Assembly: GCA_023412215.1 (NCBI GenBank)
Contig: JAEYNX010000020.1
Coordinates: 1 to 64,000, forward strand
From: Bacillota bacterium
Lineage (GTDB): Bacteria > Bacillota > Clostridia > Oscillospirales > Ruminococcaceae
Length of the DNA: 64,000 bases
Direction of reading: 5' to 3'
Part shown: piece after piece, positions 7,742 to 16,885 of the stretch
Layout: each line of letters starts with the position of its first letter
Position numbering within the stretch: the first letter of the stretch is position 1
Program-made: the position numbers and the translations under genes
Notes under the pieces: generated by a model
Seen by the model: only the letters and a program-made list of their open reading frames with translations
Databases searched by the model: none
What the model was told of the DNA's origin: nothing

Positions 7742-9274
7742 ATGTTTGAAATGCATGGGATTGTTAAGCGCTATGGTCATGTGAAAGCGCTGAGTGGAGC
7801 CTCTCTGAAAGTAAAGCCTGGAGAGATCCAGGCTTTACTTGGCTCGAATGGCTCCGGAAAGTCCACAATCGTCAAAATCATGGGCGGTGTGGTACAGGCA
7901 AATGAAGGCCAGCTTTTAATGGACGACAAACCGATTAAAATCAACTCGGTATATGAATCGAGAGGATACGGTTTCTCTGTGGCGTATCAGGAATTAAGCT
8001 TGCTTCAAAGAATGAGCGTTATGGACAATATCATGCTTGGGCAGGAACAATGCGGGCGGTTTGGTATTCTGGATTTGAGAAGTGAACGGCAGTATGTTTT
8101 GCAATTGCTTCAGCAATTGCAAGTGAAATGCAGTCCGGACGCGCTTGTTCAAAACATTTCGCCCTCTGAGCAGAGTATGGTGGAAGTCGCCAAGGCATTG
8201 GCGCGCAGGCCAAAAATCCTTTTGCTGGATGAAGTGACCGCTTCCCTACATTATGATGAGGTTGAAGCGTTGTTTAAGGTGCTGAAGGCTGAGAAGGAAA
8301 AGGGCACCAGCATCCTGATGGTGACGCATAGAATGAACGAGATATATCAACTTTGCGATAGCGCAACGATTTTCCGCAACGGAGAGACCGTTGCGCAGGG
8401 GCAGATGAAGGATCTTCCTTTGGATGACGTAATATTCCATATGACCGGGACACGGATTGATACAAAAGAAGGTAAAAAAACGTCGGAGCATAAGTTTTCA
8501 ATCGATTTAAACCAAGCGCTTTTGCAGGCTGATAATCTGACCGTACAGCCGCGCGTCAAAGGAATTTCTCTCCATGTGAATAAGGGTGAAGTCATCGGCA
8601 TAGGCGGCTTGGAAGGGCAGGGACAGGCGGAATATATCAAAGCGATTTATGGCGCTGCCAAACTCGATTCGGGCTGGATTGTGTTTGACGGCAAACAGCT
8701 GGATTTGAAGGACACGGATCATGCGGCAAAAACCGGCATCTCTTATGTGTCGGGGGACAGAACGAAGGAATCGGTGTTTTTAATTCGTACAATCGAAGAA
8801 AACCTCCATGCGGGGGTAGAGGCGCTCGGCGGCATGTGGTCGTGGGTCTCACCCAAGAAAATCCGTAAATTTGCAAATACAGCCGTGGATGAATACAAAA
8901 TCAAGATCGGGGAATTGAGCGATGCAGCCAGCTCGCTCTCTGGCGGTAACCAGCAAAAACTGGCAATCGCCAGAGGAATTGCGGCAAATCCCAAACTTTT
9001 ATTACTTAACGACCCGACAAAGGGCGTCGATATCCATTCTAGGCGTGAGATACACGGTATTCTAAGTGAAAGCAGCGCCAAAGGGATGAGTATCATCTTG
9101 GTCTCCAGCGACAACCAGGAGCTGCTGGAGATCTGTAACCGAATTTATGTATTTTACGAGGGGAAAAATGTAGCGGAGCTGTCGGGTGAGAGCAAGACGG
9201 AAAAAAATCTAGTCAGGGCGATGATCGGGGTCAATGAGGTTTCAGATCATTCGGAAGGAGAAACAGCGCAATGA
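7742..9274 (+). CDS. Sugar ABC transporter ATP-binding protein, two ATPase domains
   Basis: The 510-residue protein is an RbsA/MglA-type double ATPase. Domain 1 has Walker A GSNGSGKST (about residue 36) and Walker B ILLLDEVTASL; its signature is degenerate (ISPSEQS instead of LSGGQ). Domain 2 has LSGGNQQ and LLLLNDPTKGVD. Domain 2 lacks a normal Walker A, as is usual in this family. The Walker B of domain 2 reads N-D where D-E is common. It energises uptake by the two permeases that follow; its stop overlaps the next start (ATGA). Confidence 0.93.
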   Translation: MFEMHGIVKRYGHVKALSGASLKVKPGEIQALLGSNGSGKSTIVKIMGGVVQANEGQLLMDDKPIKINSVYESRGYGFSVAYQELSLLQRMSVMDNIMLGQEQCGRFGILDLRSERQYVLQLLQQLQVKCSPDALVQNISPSEQSMVEVAKALARRPKILLLDEVTASLHYDEVEALFKVLKAEKEKGTSILMVTHRMNEIYQLCDSATIFRNGETVAQGQMKDLPLDDVIFHMTGTRIDTKEGKKTSEHKFSIDLNQALLQADNLTVQPRVKGISLHVNKGEVIGIGGLEGQGQAEYIKAIYGAAKLDSGWIVFDGKQLDLKDTDHAAKTGISYVSGDRTKESVFLIRTIEENLHAGVEALGGMWSWVSPKKIRKFANTAVDEYKIKIGELSDAASSLSGGNQQKLAIARGIAANPKLLLLNDPTKGVDIHSRREIHGILSESSAKGMSIILVSSDNQELLEICNRIYVFYEGKNVAELSGESKTEKNLVRAMIGVNEVSDHSEGETAQ

Positions 9275-10314
9275 AAAAAGCCCTCTATAAAATGAAAAGC
9301 GCACCCTCTTTCACAGGATTGATTCTGTTTCTGGTGATTTTATGCCTGAACATCGCAATACAGACGCCTGTGAAATTCTTTATGGCGAGCAACATCAACT
9401 CTATTCTGGCCAAGAATTTGCCGCTTATCCTAATCACCTTGTCTCAGGGGTTGCTGATGATCAGCGGCGTAATCGATTTTTCCGTTGGAGTTCAAATCTC
9501 GCTGAGTAACGTTATTGCAATTATGATACCCCAAACTTTCGGCGCACCGATTTGGCTTGGCTGGCTGTGCGCGGTTGGCGGCTGTGTGGCGATTTCGCTT
9601 TTCAATGGTGTCGTCACTACATATTTGCGGATTCCGGTTTTGCTTTCGTGCTATGCCATGGTCTATGTTGTAAAAGGGCTTAATGTTCTTATTATGCCGA
9701 AGCCTCAGGGGACAGTACCCGCCGTCATTTATAAAACATACGACTCGTTGCTTTTAGGGTTCATTCCATTTTCGGCGTTGATTTTGGCGGCATTGCTTCT
9801 TTCGTGGCTTTATATCAAGCGCACGAGGCTGGCGAAGGCAATTTACGCCACCGGAGGCAGCCTGCTGCATGCATATTCTTCGGGGATCAACACATCGGCG
9901 ACGCGTATGAAGGTGTATGCTATGGCTGGCGTTCTAAACGGAGTGGCGGGATTGTGCATGACGGCCATGACAGCCTCCGGTGATCCGAATGCCGGCGAAG
10001 TTTACGGATTGAAAACGGTTGCCGCCTGTATTTTGGGCGGAATAGCCATGAGCGGCGGCTGGGGAACGTTGTCATGCGCGTTGTATGGCGCGCTGATTCT
10101 AATCCTCACACAAAACGGTGTATCCAATCTCTTTAATTTAATGTGCCGCATGATTCCTGGATTTTCTGTCACAACGTACTGGCAGAATTTTGCTTCAGAC
10201 CTGATTGTGCTTATAGGGCTTGTTTTGACGGTCTTTACCAATAAGGCAATGTTGGGTTCGATCAAAAAGCAGGTGAACTATCTTGCGCTGGGAGGAAAGC
10301 AGAATGAAAGATAA
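9271..10314 (+). CDS. Sugar ABC transporter permease 1
   Basis: The 347-residue protein is a RbsC-type permease with about eight to nine membrane helices and the family features LPLILITLSQGLLMISGVIDFSVG near residue 50 and AACILGGIAMSGGWGT near residue 250. It overlaps the ATPase gene by four bases and the second permease by eleven, showing translational coupling. Two different permeases probably form a heterodimer, as in AI-2 or inositol-type importers. Confidence 0.92.
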   Translation: MKKALYKMKSAPSFTGLILFLVILCLNIAIQTPVKFFMASNINSILAKNLPLILITLSQGLLMISGVIDFSVGVQISLSNVIAIMIPQTFGAPIWLGWLCAVGGCVAISLFNGVVTTYLRIPVLLSCYAMVYVVKGLNVLIMPKPQGTVPAVIYKTYDSLLLGFIPFSALILAALLLSWLYIKRTRLAKAIYATGGSLLHAYSSGINTSATRMKVYAMAGVLNGVAGLCMTAMTASGDPNAGEVYGLKTVAACILGGIAMSGGWGTLSCALYGALILILTQNGVSNLFNLMCRMIPGFSVTTYWQNFASDLIVLIGLVLTVFTNKAMLGSIKKQVNYLALGGKQNER

Positions 10315-11278
10315 GGTGTTGGCGGAATCGGCGCGCAGATTCATCCAAAAGAATGTTGTGCTAATGGCATTTCTAATGGCAATCGCCATTTTTGCTATTA
10401 ATATTGTTGTAAATCCCGCATCGCTAAACAAGAATGCAATCGGCTCTGTTTTAGCCTTGACCGCCCTGCTGGCTATTTCAGGCGCTGGGCAGACGCTGGT
10501 TGTTTTGACCGGCTCCGGCATTGATTTATCTGCGGGCTCCATTATGTCGCTGACAGGAATTATTGCCGTTCAGATTATGAATGGGAAAAGCCAGGGAATA
10601 GGGATGTGCTTTCTGCTAAGCGTCGTCATCGGCGCAGCTCTTGGCTTTTGCAATGGTATAGGGGTTACCAAAATCAAGCTGCCCTCAATGATTATTACCT
10701 ATGCTATGTCCAACGTTATTACACGCCTGCAGTTTATTGTAACCTCCGGAAAGCCCACGGGTTCAGCGGCCCCTGCACTGACCGCCGCACTATCCTATCG
10801 CGTTTTCGGCGTGTTTCCCGCCATCATGTTTTATTGCATCGGGTTATCGGTTTTGCTGCTTGTACTGCTCAGGCACACGAAATACGGGCACCGGCTGTAT
10901 CTGGTCGGCGACAGCGCGTCCGTCGCGCACTATACAGGTATCAACAATAATAAAGTGGTGGTTCTGACCTATGTTATATCGGGTATCTTATACGGCTTGG
11001 CGGGGCTAATCGGCGCGGGTTATTTTACCTATATATCCTGCGCGATGCTGGACGTGTATACCATGCAGAGCATTGTTGCGGTAGTGATTGGCGGCGCCGC
11101 ACTGACAGGCGGCAAGGGGACTTATTATGGGACAATTGCCGGCGCGCTCTTCATTGTGGTACTGAATAATTGCCTGTCGGTCCTAAACGTCAAAGATTCT
11201 GTTCAGAACATTATTATGGGCCTGGTTATTATTGGAGTGCTAACGCTGTATAACCGTGATAAGGGCGTGCGGACATAA
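10304..11278 (+). CDS. Sugar ABC transporter permease 2
   Basis: The 324-residue protein is a second RbsC-type permease, with SGAGQTLVVLTGSGIDLSAG near residue 60 and VVIGGAALTGGKGTYYGT near residue 265. The start at 10304 follows GGAGGAAAG with good spacing; a frame opening at 10283 has no such site. It completes the four-part importer of this operon. Confidence 0.92.
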   Translation: MKDKVLAESARRFIQKNVVLMAFLMAIAIFAINIVVNPASLNKNAIGSVLALTALLAISGAGQTLVVLTGSGIDLSAGSIMSLTGIIAVQIMNGKSQGIGMCFLLSVVIGAALGFCNGIGVTKIKLPSMIITYAMSNVITRLQFIVTSGKPTGSAAPALTAALSYRVFGVFPAIMFYCIGLSVLLLVLLRHTKYGHRLYLVGDSASVAHYTGINNNKVVVLTYVISGILYGLAGLIGAGYFTYISCAMLDVYTMQSIVAVVIGGAALTGGKGTYYGTIAGALFIVVLNNCLSVLNVKDSVQNIIMGLVIIGVLTLYNRDKGVRT

Positions 11279-11304
11279 CACAGAAGAATGCAGGAGAAAA
11301 ACAT

Positions 11305-12222
11305 ATGATGAAACTTGGCTTGGTAAGCGCAATCCTTGCGGATTATACATATGAGCAGGTGATTGACCTTGCGGAAAAAGAAAATCTGGAGTGCGTTGAG
11401 ATAATGTGCTGGCCGAAGGGGAAGGCGATTCGCCGGTATGCCGGTGTTACGCACATTGACGTGAATACACTTACGCCGGAAAAGGCGGATTATTATCTGA
11501 ATTATGCAAAGATGCACAAAGTTACGATCTCGGCGCTTGCCTATTATCCGAATCCGATGGACCCGGATTTGGATAAGCGCAGGGTCTATATCGATCACAT
11601 TTACCGTTTGATAGATGCTGCAAAGCTGCTAAAGATTAACCGCGTTAATACCTTTATCGGTCGCGATACCACAAAGAATCTGGACGACAACATCACACTG
11701 ATGATTGAACTTTGGAGTCCAATCGTCAAATACGCGTATGAACAGGGAGTTGAAATTGCAATTGAAAATTGCCCCATGTTCTATACGAAGGATGAGTGGC
11801 CGGATGGTACAAATCTTGCTACCTGCCCTTATGTTTGGCGAACCATGTTTGAGCAGATACCATACCCGAATTTCGGTCTGAATTATGATCCGTCTCATAT
11901 GCTGCTGCAGGGAGCCGACTATATCCGCCCGCTTTATGATTTCAAGGACCATATTCTGCATGTCCATTTGAAAGACATCAAGATGAGCAAAGAGAACATT
12001 TACCAATACGGGATGTTTAACTATCCGGCAAGATTCCATTCCCCAAAGATTCTGGGCCTTGGTGACATTCAATGGGGAAAGTTCATCTCAGCACTTCACG
12101 ATATCCGATATAACGGGTTTGTTTGCATCGAGATTGAAGATAAAGCGTTTGAATCCTGTCGGGAGGACATCCTTTCGTCGATTTCCATCAGCAGAAGATA
12201 TATTTCCAATTACATGAATTGA
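11305..12222 (+). CDS. TIM-barrel sugar (phosphate) isomerase/epimerase
   Basis: The 305-residue protein belongs to the xylose-isomerase-like TIM-barrel (AP endonuclease 2) superfamily. Typical strands are visible: a metal-ligand region IAIENCPMF near residue 153, LNYDPSHML near residue 192, HILHVHLKDIK near residue 216 and GLGDIQWGKF near residue 250, ending with FVCIEIED. These supply the Glu/Asp/His residues that bind a divalent metal in inosose isomerases, ketose 3-epimerases and hydroxypyruvate isomerases. The substrate is unknown; the context suggests a keto-sugar or inosose. A second in-frame ATG is three bases downstream. The gap to the Mo enzyme gene is only 16 bases. Confidence 0.88.
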   Translation: MMKLGLVSAILADYTYEQVIDLAEKENLECVEIMCWPKGKAIRRYAGVTHIDVNTLTPEKADYYLNYAKMHKVTISALAYYPNPMDPDLDKRRVYIDHIYRLIDAAKLLKINRVNTFIGRDTTKNLDDNITLMIELWSPIVKYAYEQGVEIAIENCPMFYTKDEWPDGTNLATCPYVWRTMFEQIPYPNFGLNYDPSHMLLQGADYIRPLYDFKDHILHVHLKDIKMSKENIYQYGMFNYPARFHSPKILGLGDIQWGKFISALHDIRYNGFVCIEIEDKAFESCREDILSSISISRRYISNYMN

Positions 12223-12238
12223 GAGGAAGGGATGCTCG

Positions 12239-14386
12239 ATGGCAGACAAGATCCCTACAAAGGACAACGGAATACAAATCCGGTACACCACCTGCGATAT
12301 TTGTTCGCCACAGCACCACTGTGGAATGAAGGCGTATGTCAAGGATGGAAAACTGATCAAGGTGGAAGGCTGTGAGGAGCACCAATACAGTCAGGGCAGG
12401 ATTTGTACAAAAGGCGCGGCGTATAAGGAATATTTGTACCGCAAAGACAGGGTACTGCACCCGATGAAACGTGTCGGCCCCAGAGGCAGCGGCGAATTTC
12501 AGGAAATATCATGGGATGAAGCACTGGATACGATTGCCGAACGGCTGAACCGTATTAAGAAAGACCATGCGGCGGACAATGTTATGTTTATGAACGGGTA
12601 CGGGAAATGGCAGAAAAGCTATTTGAACAGGCTGTCATTCTCGTTTGGCTCGCCGAACTTTGTCGGGGATGGATGTACCTGTCAGACGGCAACGCATCTG
12701 GCGTGGGATGCTAATGTGGGAACTCTGTCCTGGCCGGATACGGATCACGCCGACGTACTGCTTGGCTGGGCCTTGAATCCGTATTACTCCAATTCGCCCA
12801 ATGTACCTTATTTTCTCAGGCGCAAACAGGAAGGCATGAAAATCGTAATCATCGATACGCGAGTTACTCCTGCCTCGCGCAACCTGGCGGATATCTTCTT
12901 GCAAATTCGCCCGGGTACGGATGGTGCGTTGGCGTTGGGCATGACGAATCTAATCCTTGAGAACGGCTGGGAAGATAAGGAGTATATCCGTAAACACGTT
13001 CACGGTTTTGATGAATATGCCGCATACGTAAAGCGGTTTGACTTGAAAACTGTTGCAAAGCTTACCGGCGTTGCGGAAGATATGATCTATGCGGCGACGA
13101 AACTGTATGCAACAGCAAAACGAGCCGCAATTTCAGAGACCGCCGGTGCGATCACACAAAAACACAATGGTTTCCAGAGCTATCGTGCCATCACCTGCCT
13201 AAATGCTATTACAGGAAACTATGATAAAGAAGGCGGCTGCCTCCCCATTTATTATACCTACAATCACAGGTATGGGGGCTACCAGACCCACGAAAATGAG
13301 TTTATGATGTCCCGATACCCTGATACTGCGCAGAAAATGGGCAGCGATAGGTTCCCCATTTGGGATGCTTTTTACGAGGCGCAGGGGAACGAACTGCCGG
13401 ACTATATTTCCGGGAAAAAGGATCTTAGAATTCGTGCCATCTTCGGGATGGGAATGAATTATCGGATGTTTCCGCAGCCGGAGGCAATCCGCAAAGCAAT
13501 TATCGACGATCTGGAGTTTTTTGCAATCAGCGAGATTTTCATGACGGATACTGCGATGCTTGCGGATATTATTCTGCCGGCCTGCACCAGCTTTGAGCGG
13601 GAGGAATTCCGCTGTTATCCCAATGGCTATGGATATTACACAAAGCCTGCGGTCGATAGGGTAGGTGAATCGCTGTCTGATCTTGAAATCTTGGAGCGGC
13701 TGGCCCCACGATTAGACATGAACGATGAGCTTCTGCAGAAAAAATCTGCCCGCGGTTGGGTCGATTATATTATTCAGGATACGGGATGGACGGTGGATGA
13801 ACTGCAAAAGCACGACCTGCCCGTAAAGATGAAAAACTATGAGAAATACGTTCCGGGCAATTACACTGCACAGGGGTACCATACCGCTACCGGCAAATTT
13901 GAGATTGCATCTGGCCTTGTGGCGCGGTACGCGGAAAAGTATGGATATAATGTCATCCCTACCTATGATGCGCCAATTGTTAAGGCGGACACAGCGGTTT
14001 ATCCGTTACGTTTGGTCAGCGGCGTACGCTTTCCTACCTCTTTGAATTCCCGGTTGCACAAGGTTCCAATGCTTCGGGATTTTGTGCCGGAGCCGTTGTT
14101 GGAGATCCATCCGCAAACAGCAGAAAAGATGGGCATTGAGTCAGGGGATATGGTTGCAATTGAAAATGAGCTGGGACGAATCGTTATGAGGGCGAAATGC
14201 ACGGCCAAAATTGCACCGGAGGATGTCTATGCATTCCACGGTTATTCCGAGGCGGATGTAAACGACCTGTTCAGCAATAAAGAACTGGACCCTTATACTG
14301 GGTTTCCAGCGTTTCGCCTGACGCACTGCCGAGTGTATAAGGTGCGGAAGGAGGGTGTTCATAATGGCGGCAGTGGTTCGGTTTGA
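12239..14386 (+). CDS. Molybdopterin oxidoreductase, DMSO-reductase family catalytic subunit
   Basis: The 715-residue protein carries an N-terminal [4Fe-4S] site (C19, C22, C28, C56), the Mo-bis-MGD domains (FGSPNFVGDG, DVLLGWALNP, TDTAMLADIILPA) and a C-terminal dinucleotide-binding domain (LEIHPQTAEKMGIESGDMV, then FHGYSEADVN). A cysteine at about 148 (GCTCQTA) sits where a Mo-ligand cysteine is expected. There is no Tat signal, so it should be cytoplasmic. The cluster spacing is C-x2-C-x5-C-x27-C, with two histidines in the widened gap, instead of the usual x3. Family members include formate dehydrogenases, thiosulfate reductases and hydroxytransferases; neighbours point to a carbohydrate-derived substrate. 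It overlaps the Fe-S subunit gene by 23 bases. Confidence 0.92.
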   Translation: MADKIPTKDNGIQIRYTTCDICSPQHHCGMKAYVKDGKLIKVEGCEEHQYSQGRICTKGAAYKEYLYRKDRVLHPMKRVGPRGSGEFQEISWDEALDTIAERLNRIKKDHAADNVMFMNGYGKWQKSYLNRLSFSFGSPNFVGDGCTCQTATHLAWDANVGTLSWPDTDHADVLLGWALNPYYSNSPNVPYFLRRKQEGMKIVIIDTRVTPASRNLADIFLQIRPGTDGALALGMTNLILENGWEDKEYIRKHVHGFDEYAAYVKRFDLKTVAKLTGVAEDMIYAATKLYATAKRAAISETAGAITQKHNGFQSYRAITCLNAITGNYDKEGGCLPIYYTYNHRYGGYQTHENEFMMSRYPDTAQKMGSDRFPIWDAFYEAQGNELPDYISGKKDLRIRAIFGMGMNYRMFPQPEAIRKAIIDDLEFFAISEIFMTDTAMLADIILPACTSFEREEFRCYPNGYGYYTKPAVDRVGESLSDLEILERLAPRLDMNDELLQKKSARGWVDYIIQDTGWTVDELQKHDLPVKMKNYEKYVPGNYTAQGYHTATGKFEIASGLVARYAEKYGYNVIPTYDAPIVKADTAVYPLRLVSGVRFPTSLNSRLHKVPMLRDFVPEPLLEIHPQTAEKMGIESGDMVAIENELGRIVMRAKCTAKIAPEDVYAFHGYSEADVNDLFSNKELDPYTGFPAFRLTHCRVYKVRKEGVHNGGSGSV

Positions 14387-14825
14387 GGGAGCGAAATGCA
14401 GCGCATGTAATGCGTGTGCGGTTGCATGCATCGACGAAAATGATCTTACCACGGGCGATGGTCGTATGTGTGCGTACCGGTTTGTCGAGGAATGCGAGAA
14501 GCAGCAGGGCGGTACGTATCAGTTTTTTCAAAAAATGCATGGTTGTATGCACTGCGAAAACGCGCCCTGCATAAATGCGTGCCCCTGCGGGTGTCTGAAA
14601 AAGGATGAACAGACAGGGCTTGTATTGCCTGATAACACAAATTGCATCGGTTGCCAAGCCTGTAAGGACGCTTGCCCGTTCGATGCGATCCGTATCAACA
14701 AAGAGGGGAAAATGGAGAAATGCGACGGATGTATCGACAGGCTCCGGCAGGGCTTAAGACCGGCGTGTGAGCAAATCTGTCCGCCGCGGGCAATCGTATT
14801 CAAGGCAGGAAAGAGTGCCGAATGA
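14364..14825 (+). CDS. Four-cluster ferredoxin-type electron transfer subunit
   Basis: The 153-residue protein has four cysteine groups typical of DmsB/HycB-type subunits: CSACNACAVAC near residue 12, CMHCENAPCINAC near residue 58, CIGCQACKDAC near residue 92 and CDGC...CEQIC near residue 120. It should pass electrons between the Mo subunit and a soluble or membrane partner. No membrane anchor subunit is encoded next to it, so the enzyme is probably a soluble heterodimer. The ATG at 14364 follows GGAGGG; a GTG at 14355 is the alternative. Confidence 0.9.
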   Translation: MAAVVRFEGAKCSACNACAVACIDENDLTTGDGRMCAYRFVEECEKQQGGTYQFFQKMHGCMHCENAPCINACPCGCLKKDEQTGLVLPDNTNCIGCQACKDACPFDAIRINKEGKMEKCDGCIDRLRQGLRPACEQICPPRAIVFKAGKSAE

Positions 14826-14838
14826 TAAGGAGTACATG

Positions 14839-15972
14839 ATGAAACAATATAGAACCGGCATAGTAGGGGTCGGCTTTATCGGGATGGTACACATTGAAGC
14901 TTTGCGCAGGATGGGAAATGTAACGGTCGTTGCGATATGCAATAATATCAACTGTAAAGAGATTGCGAAACGACTGAACGTCCCCCAAGCATATGACGAT
15001 TATAAGGCTATGATTGACAGTACAAATATAGATTTCATTCACATTTGTACGCCAAACAATACACACTTTGAGATTGCGTCTTATGCGCTGGCTCACGGGG
15101 TGAACGTTATCTGCGAGAAACCGCTTGCCCTTTCATCACTGGAGGCAGTGCGACTGGAAGAGCTTGCAGCGGCGAACGGCCGGATCAACGCGGTTAATTT
15201 TCACTGCAGGTGTTACCCGATGGTGCGGCAAATGAAAGAGATGATTGCGCAAGGCGAGTTGGGGAACATCTTTTCCGTGCACGGCGAGTACCTGCAGGAT
15301 TGGCTTTTGTATCAGACAGATTACAGCTGGCGGCTGGAACATGCCGAGGGGGGAAGCTCACGCGCGGTCGCGGATATCGGCTCACACTGGCTCGATACAA
15401 CGGAATATGTAACGGGACGGAAAATTCATAAAGTATTTGCCGATTTTGCGACATTTTACCCGGAGCGCTGCCGCCCCAAACAGGTGGTAGAGACGTTTTC
15501 CAATGCCGCCTATGCGGATTACGAAAGGTTTAGCGTGAAAACGGAAGACTATGCGCAGATACTGCTGGAATTTGATAACGGTATGAAGGGATCGGCTGTG
15601 ATCTCTCAAATGTTTGCCGGTTACAAGAACAAAATGACGCTGTCCGTAGCGGGAGCCCAAAAATCAATGGCTTTTGATTCGGAAAAGCTCAACGAGCTTT
15701 GGATTGGACAGAGAGACGGTTTTAATATGATTGCGGTGAAAGATCCGTCGCTCCTTTCGGCGGGGGCCCGGGAGTTGGACTCCTACCCGGGCGGACATAT
15801 CGAAGGATTTGCGGACGCGTTCAAGCATAATTTCCGTCAGATCTACGAATCGGTGAAGACAGGCGGAGAAAACAGAGAATATGCCGCTTTTAGCGACGGC
15901 GCGCGCGAAATGAAGCTGTGCGAGTCAATCCTTCGTTCCGCGCGAGAAGGTAGATGGGTCGATGTTGAGTGA
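14839..15972 (+). CDS. Gfo/Idh/MocA-family NAD(P)-dependent oxidoreductase
   Basis: The 377-residue protein has the Rossmann start TGIVGVGFIGMVHIEALRRM, the family motif CEKPLALS near residue 94 and a C-terminal alpha/beta domain with GSHWLDTTEYVTG near residue 180. Members oxidise or reduce ring carbons of sugars and inositols with NAD(P). It is the last gene before the Moco riboswitch and completes an isomerase/dehydrogenase/Mo enzyme set. AAGGAG lies six bases before the ATG at 14839; another ATG at 14836 is three bases closer. An in-frame start at 14767 would run into the preceding gene. Confidence 0.92.
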   Translation: MKQYRTGIVGVGFIGMVHIEALRRMGNVTVVAICNNINCKEIAKRLNVPQAYDDYKAMIDSTNIDFIHICTPNNTHFEIASYALAHGVNVICEKPLALSSLEAVRLEELAAANGRINAVNFHCRCYPMVRQMKEMIAQGELGNIFSVHGEYLQDWLLYQTDYSWRLEHAEGGSSRAVADIGSHWLDTTEYVTGRKIHKVFADFATFYPERCRPKQVVETFSNAAYADYERFSVKTEDYAQILLEFDNGMKGSAVISQMFAGYKNKMTLSVAGAQKSMAFDSEKLNELWIGQRDGFNMIAVKDPSLLSAGARELDSYPGGHIEGFADAFKHNFRQIYESVKTGGENREYAAFSDGAREMKLCESILRSAREGRWVDVE

Positions 15973-16054
15973 ACGCCTGCGGAGTTGTGATCCGTTGCCA
16001 TGGGTTAACCTCGCAGTACGATGGTAGAAGCTAATCAGAAATAAAAAACGATAG

Positions 16055-16163
16055 AGAAATCTCTCCGAGGCCGGTACCCTAAAGCGGACGCTATGGGTGC
16101 CGGTCCAAAGCCAGTAATGGCTTTCAGGGTGCCGCTGGAAACGGCTGCGCCTTCCCGCTGTTG
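16055..16163 (+). promoter_or_regulatory. Moco riboswitch (molybdenum cofactor sensing RNA)
   Basis: The stretch matches the Moco RNA motif from memory: CTCCGAGGCCGGT, CCCTAAAGCGG, GGGTGCCGGTCCAAAGCCAG, TAATGGC, GGGTGCCGCTGGAAACGGC and GCGCCTTCCCGC occur in order. Helices GCCGGT/GCCGGT-type, AGCCA/TGGCT and GCCG/CGGC can be drawn. It lies at the junction between the enzyme genes and the cofactor genes, as expected for control of Moco synthesis by Moco itself. Confidence 0.92.
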
Positions 16164-16173
16164 AAAAGGAGAG
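16061..16173 (+). promoter_or_regulatory. Shine-Dalgarno-masking pair of the riboswitch
   Basis: CTCTCC at 16061-16066 is fully complementary to GGAGAG at 16168-16173, the ribosome binding site of the ATG at 16178. Closing this pair would hide that site. It suggests translational control, next to a second candidate device at 16218-16257. Confidence 0.5.
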
Positions 16174-16217
16174 CAAAATGTACATGGTAGGCGCATACTC
16201 TGGTATCGGCGTCTTTT

Positions 16218-16257
16218 ATGTCTTTGCTTTTCTGCGGGAGAGTAAGGACATTTTTTT
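16218..16257 (+). terminator. Candidate riboswitch-controlled terminator
   Basis: Bases 16218-16227 pair with 16242-16251 (10 bp, two G-T pairs), with three more inner pairs, and seven T follow at 16251-16257. It lies between the Moco aptamer and the MobA homology start, a natural place for an expression platform. The stem is GC-poor, so strength is uncertain. Confidence 0.5.
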
Positions 16258-16276
16258 ATTGCTGGGGGGTGTGGTG

Positions 16277-16885
16277 ATGCCGACAATAAGCATAGCAATC
16301 CTATGCGGAGGGAAAAGCAGTAGAATGGGCACAGATAAGGCGCGCTTGCTGTGGGGCGGTGCCGAAATGCTGGATGTAATCGCATGCAAGTTAGAAAGCG
16401 CCGGAAGAGTGTTCCTGTCCGTAGACCGTAAAGAACGCTATGCAGAAAAACCTTGGCCGGCAATTGAAGACCGCTGTACGGGCTTCGGCCCGCTGGGCGG
16501 ACTATACACGATTCTGCTGCATAGCCCAACACCGCTGGTATTTGTCGCAACTTGTGATACACCCTTTGTGGATGCGGTGCTGGCATCGGAACTGCTTTCA
16601 CAGTGGAAGCTGGGTGTTAACGCTGTTATACCTCGGCAAGCGGACGGTCGGGTACATCCGCTGTGTGCTGTATACCACATATCTGCGTTGCCCGTACTGG
16701 AACGGCAGATAAGTTTGCAAAAGCTGCGAATACGGGATGCGCTCGCGTTGATGCACGTCTGCTATGTCCCCGTGGAGGACTTGGCCGGCGGCATTGCAAA
16801 ATTTCAGAATCTGAATACGCCCGAGCAATATAGAGAGGTATATGCCCAAAAAGGAGACGCTGATGAAAAGTTTTTTATACGCTGA
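16277..16885 (+). CDS. mobA: Molybdenum cofactor guanylyltransferase MobA
   Basis: The 202-residue protein starts with the nucleotidyltransferase signature ISIAILCGGKSSRMGTDKA and contains DRCTGFGPLGGLYTIL and the metal-binding CDTPFVD. MobA joins GMP to Mo-molybdopterin, making the bis-MGD cofactor used by DMSO-reductase-family enzymes such as the one upstream. The start at 16277 places the GGxSxRMG loop at the normal distance. An in-frame ATG at 16178 with an excellent AAGGAG would add 33 hydrophobic residues and run through the candidate terminator; it cannot be excluded. The 3' end overlaps moeA. Confidence 0.88.
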   Translation: MPTISIAILCGGKSSRMGTDKARLLWGGAEMLDVIACKLESAGRVFLSVDRKERYAEKPWPAIEDRCTGFGPLGGLYTILLHSPTPLVFVATCDTPFVDAVLASELLSQWKLGVNAVIPRQADGRVHPLCAVYHISALPVLERQISLQKLRIRDALALMHVCYVPVEDLAGGIAKFQNLNTPEQYREVYAQKGDADEKFFIR

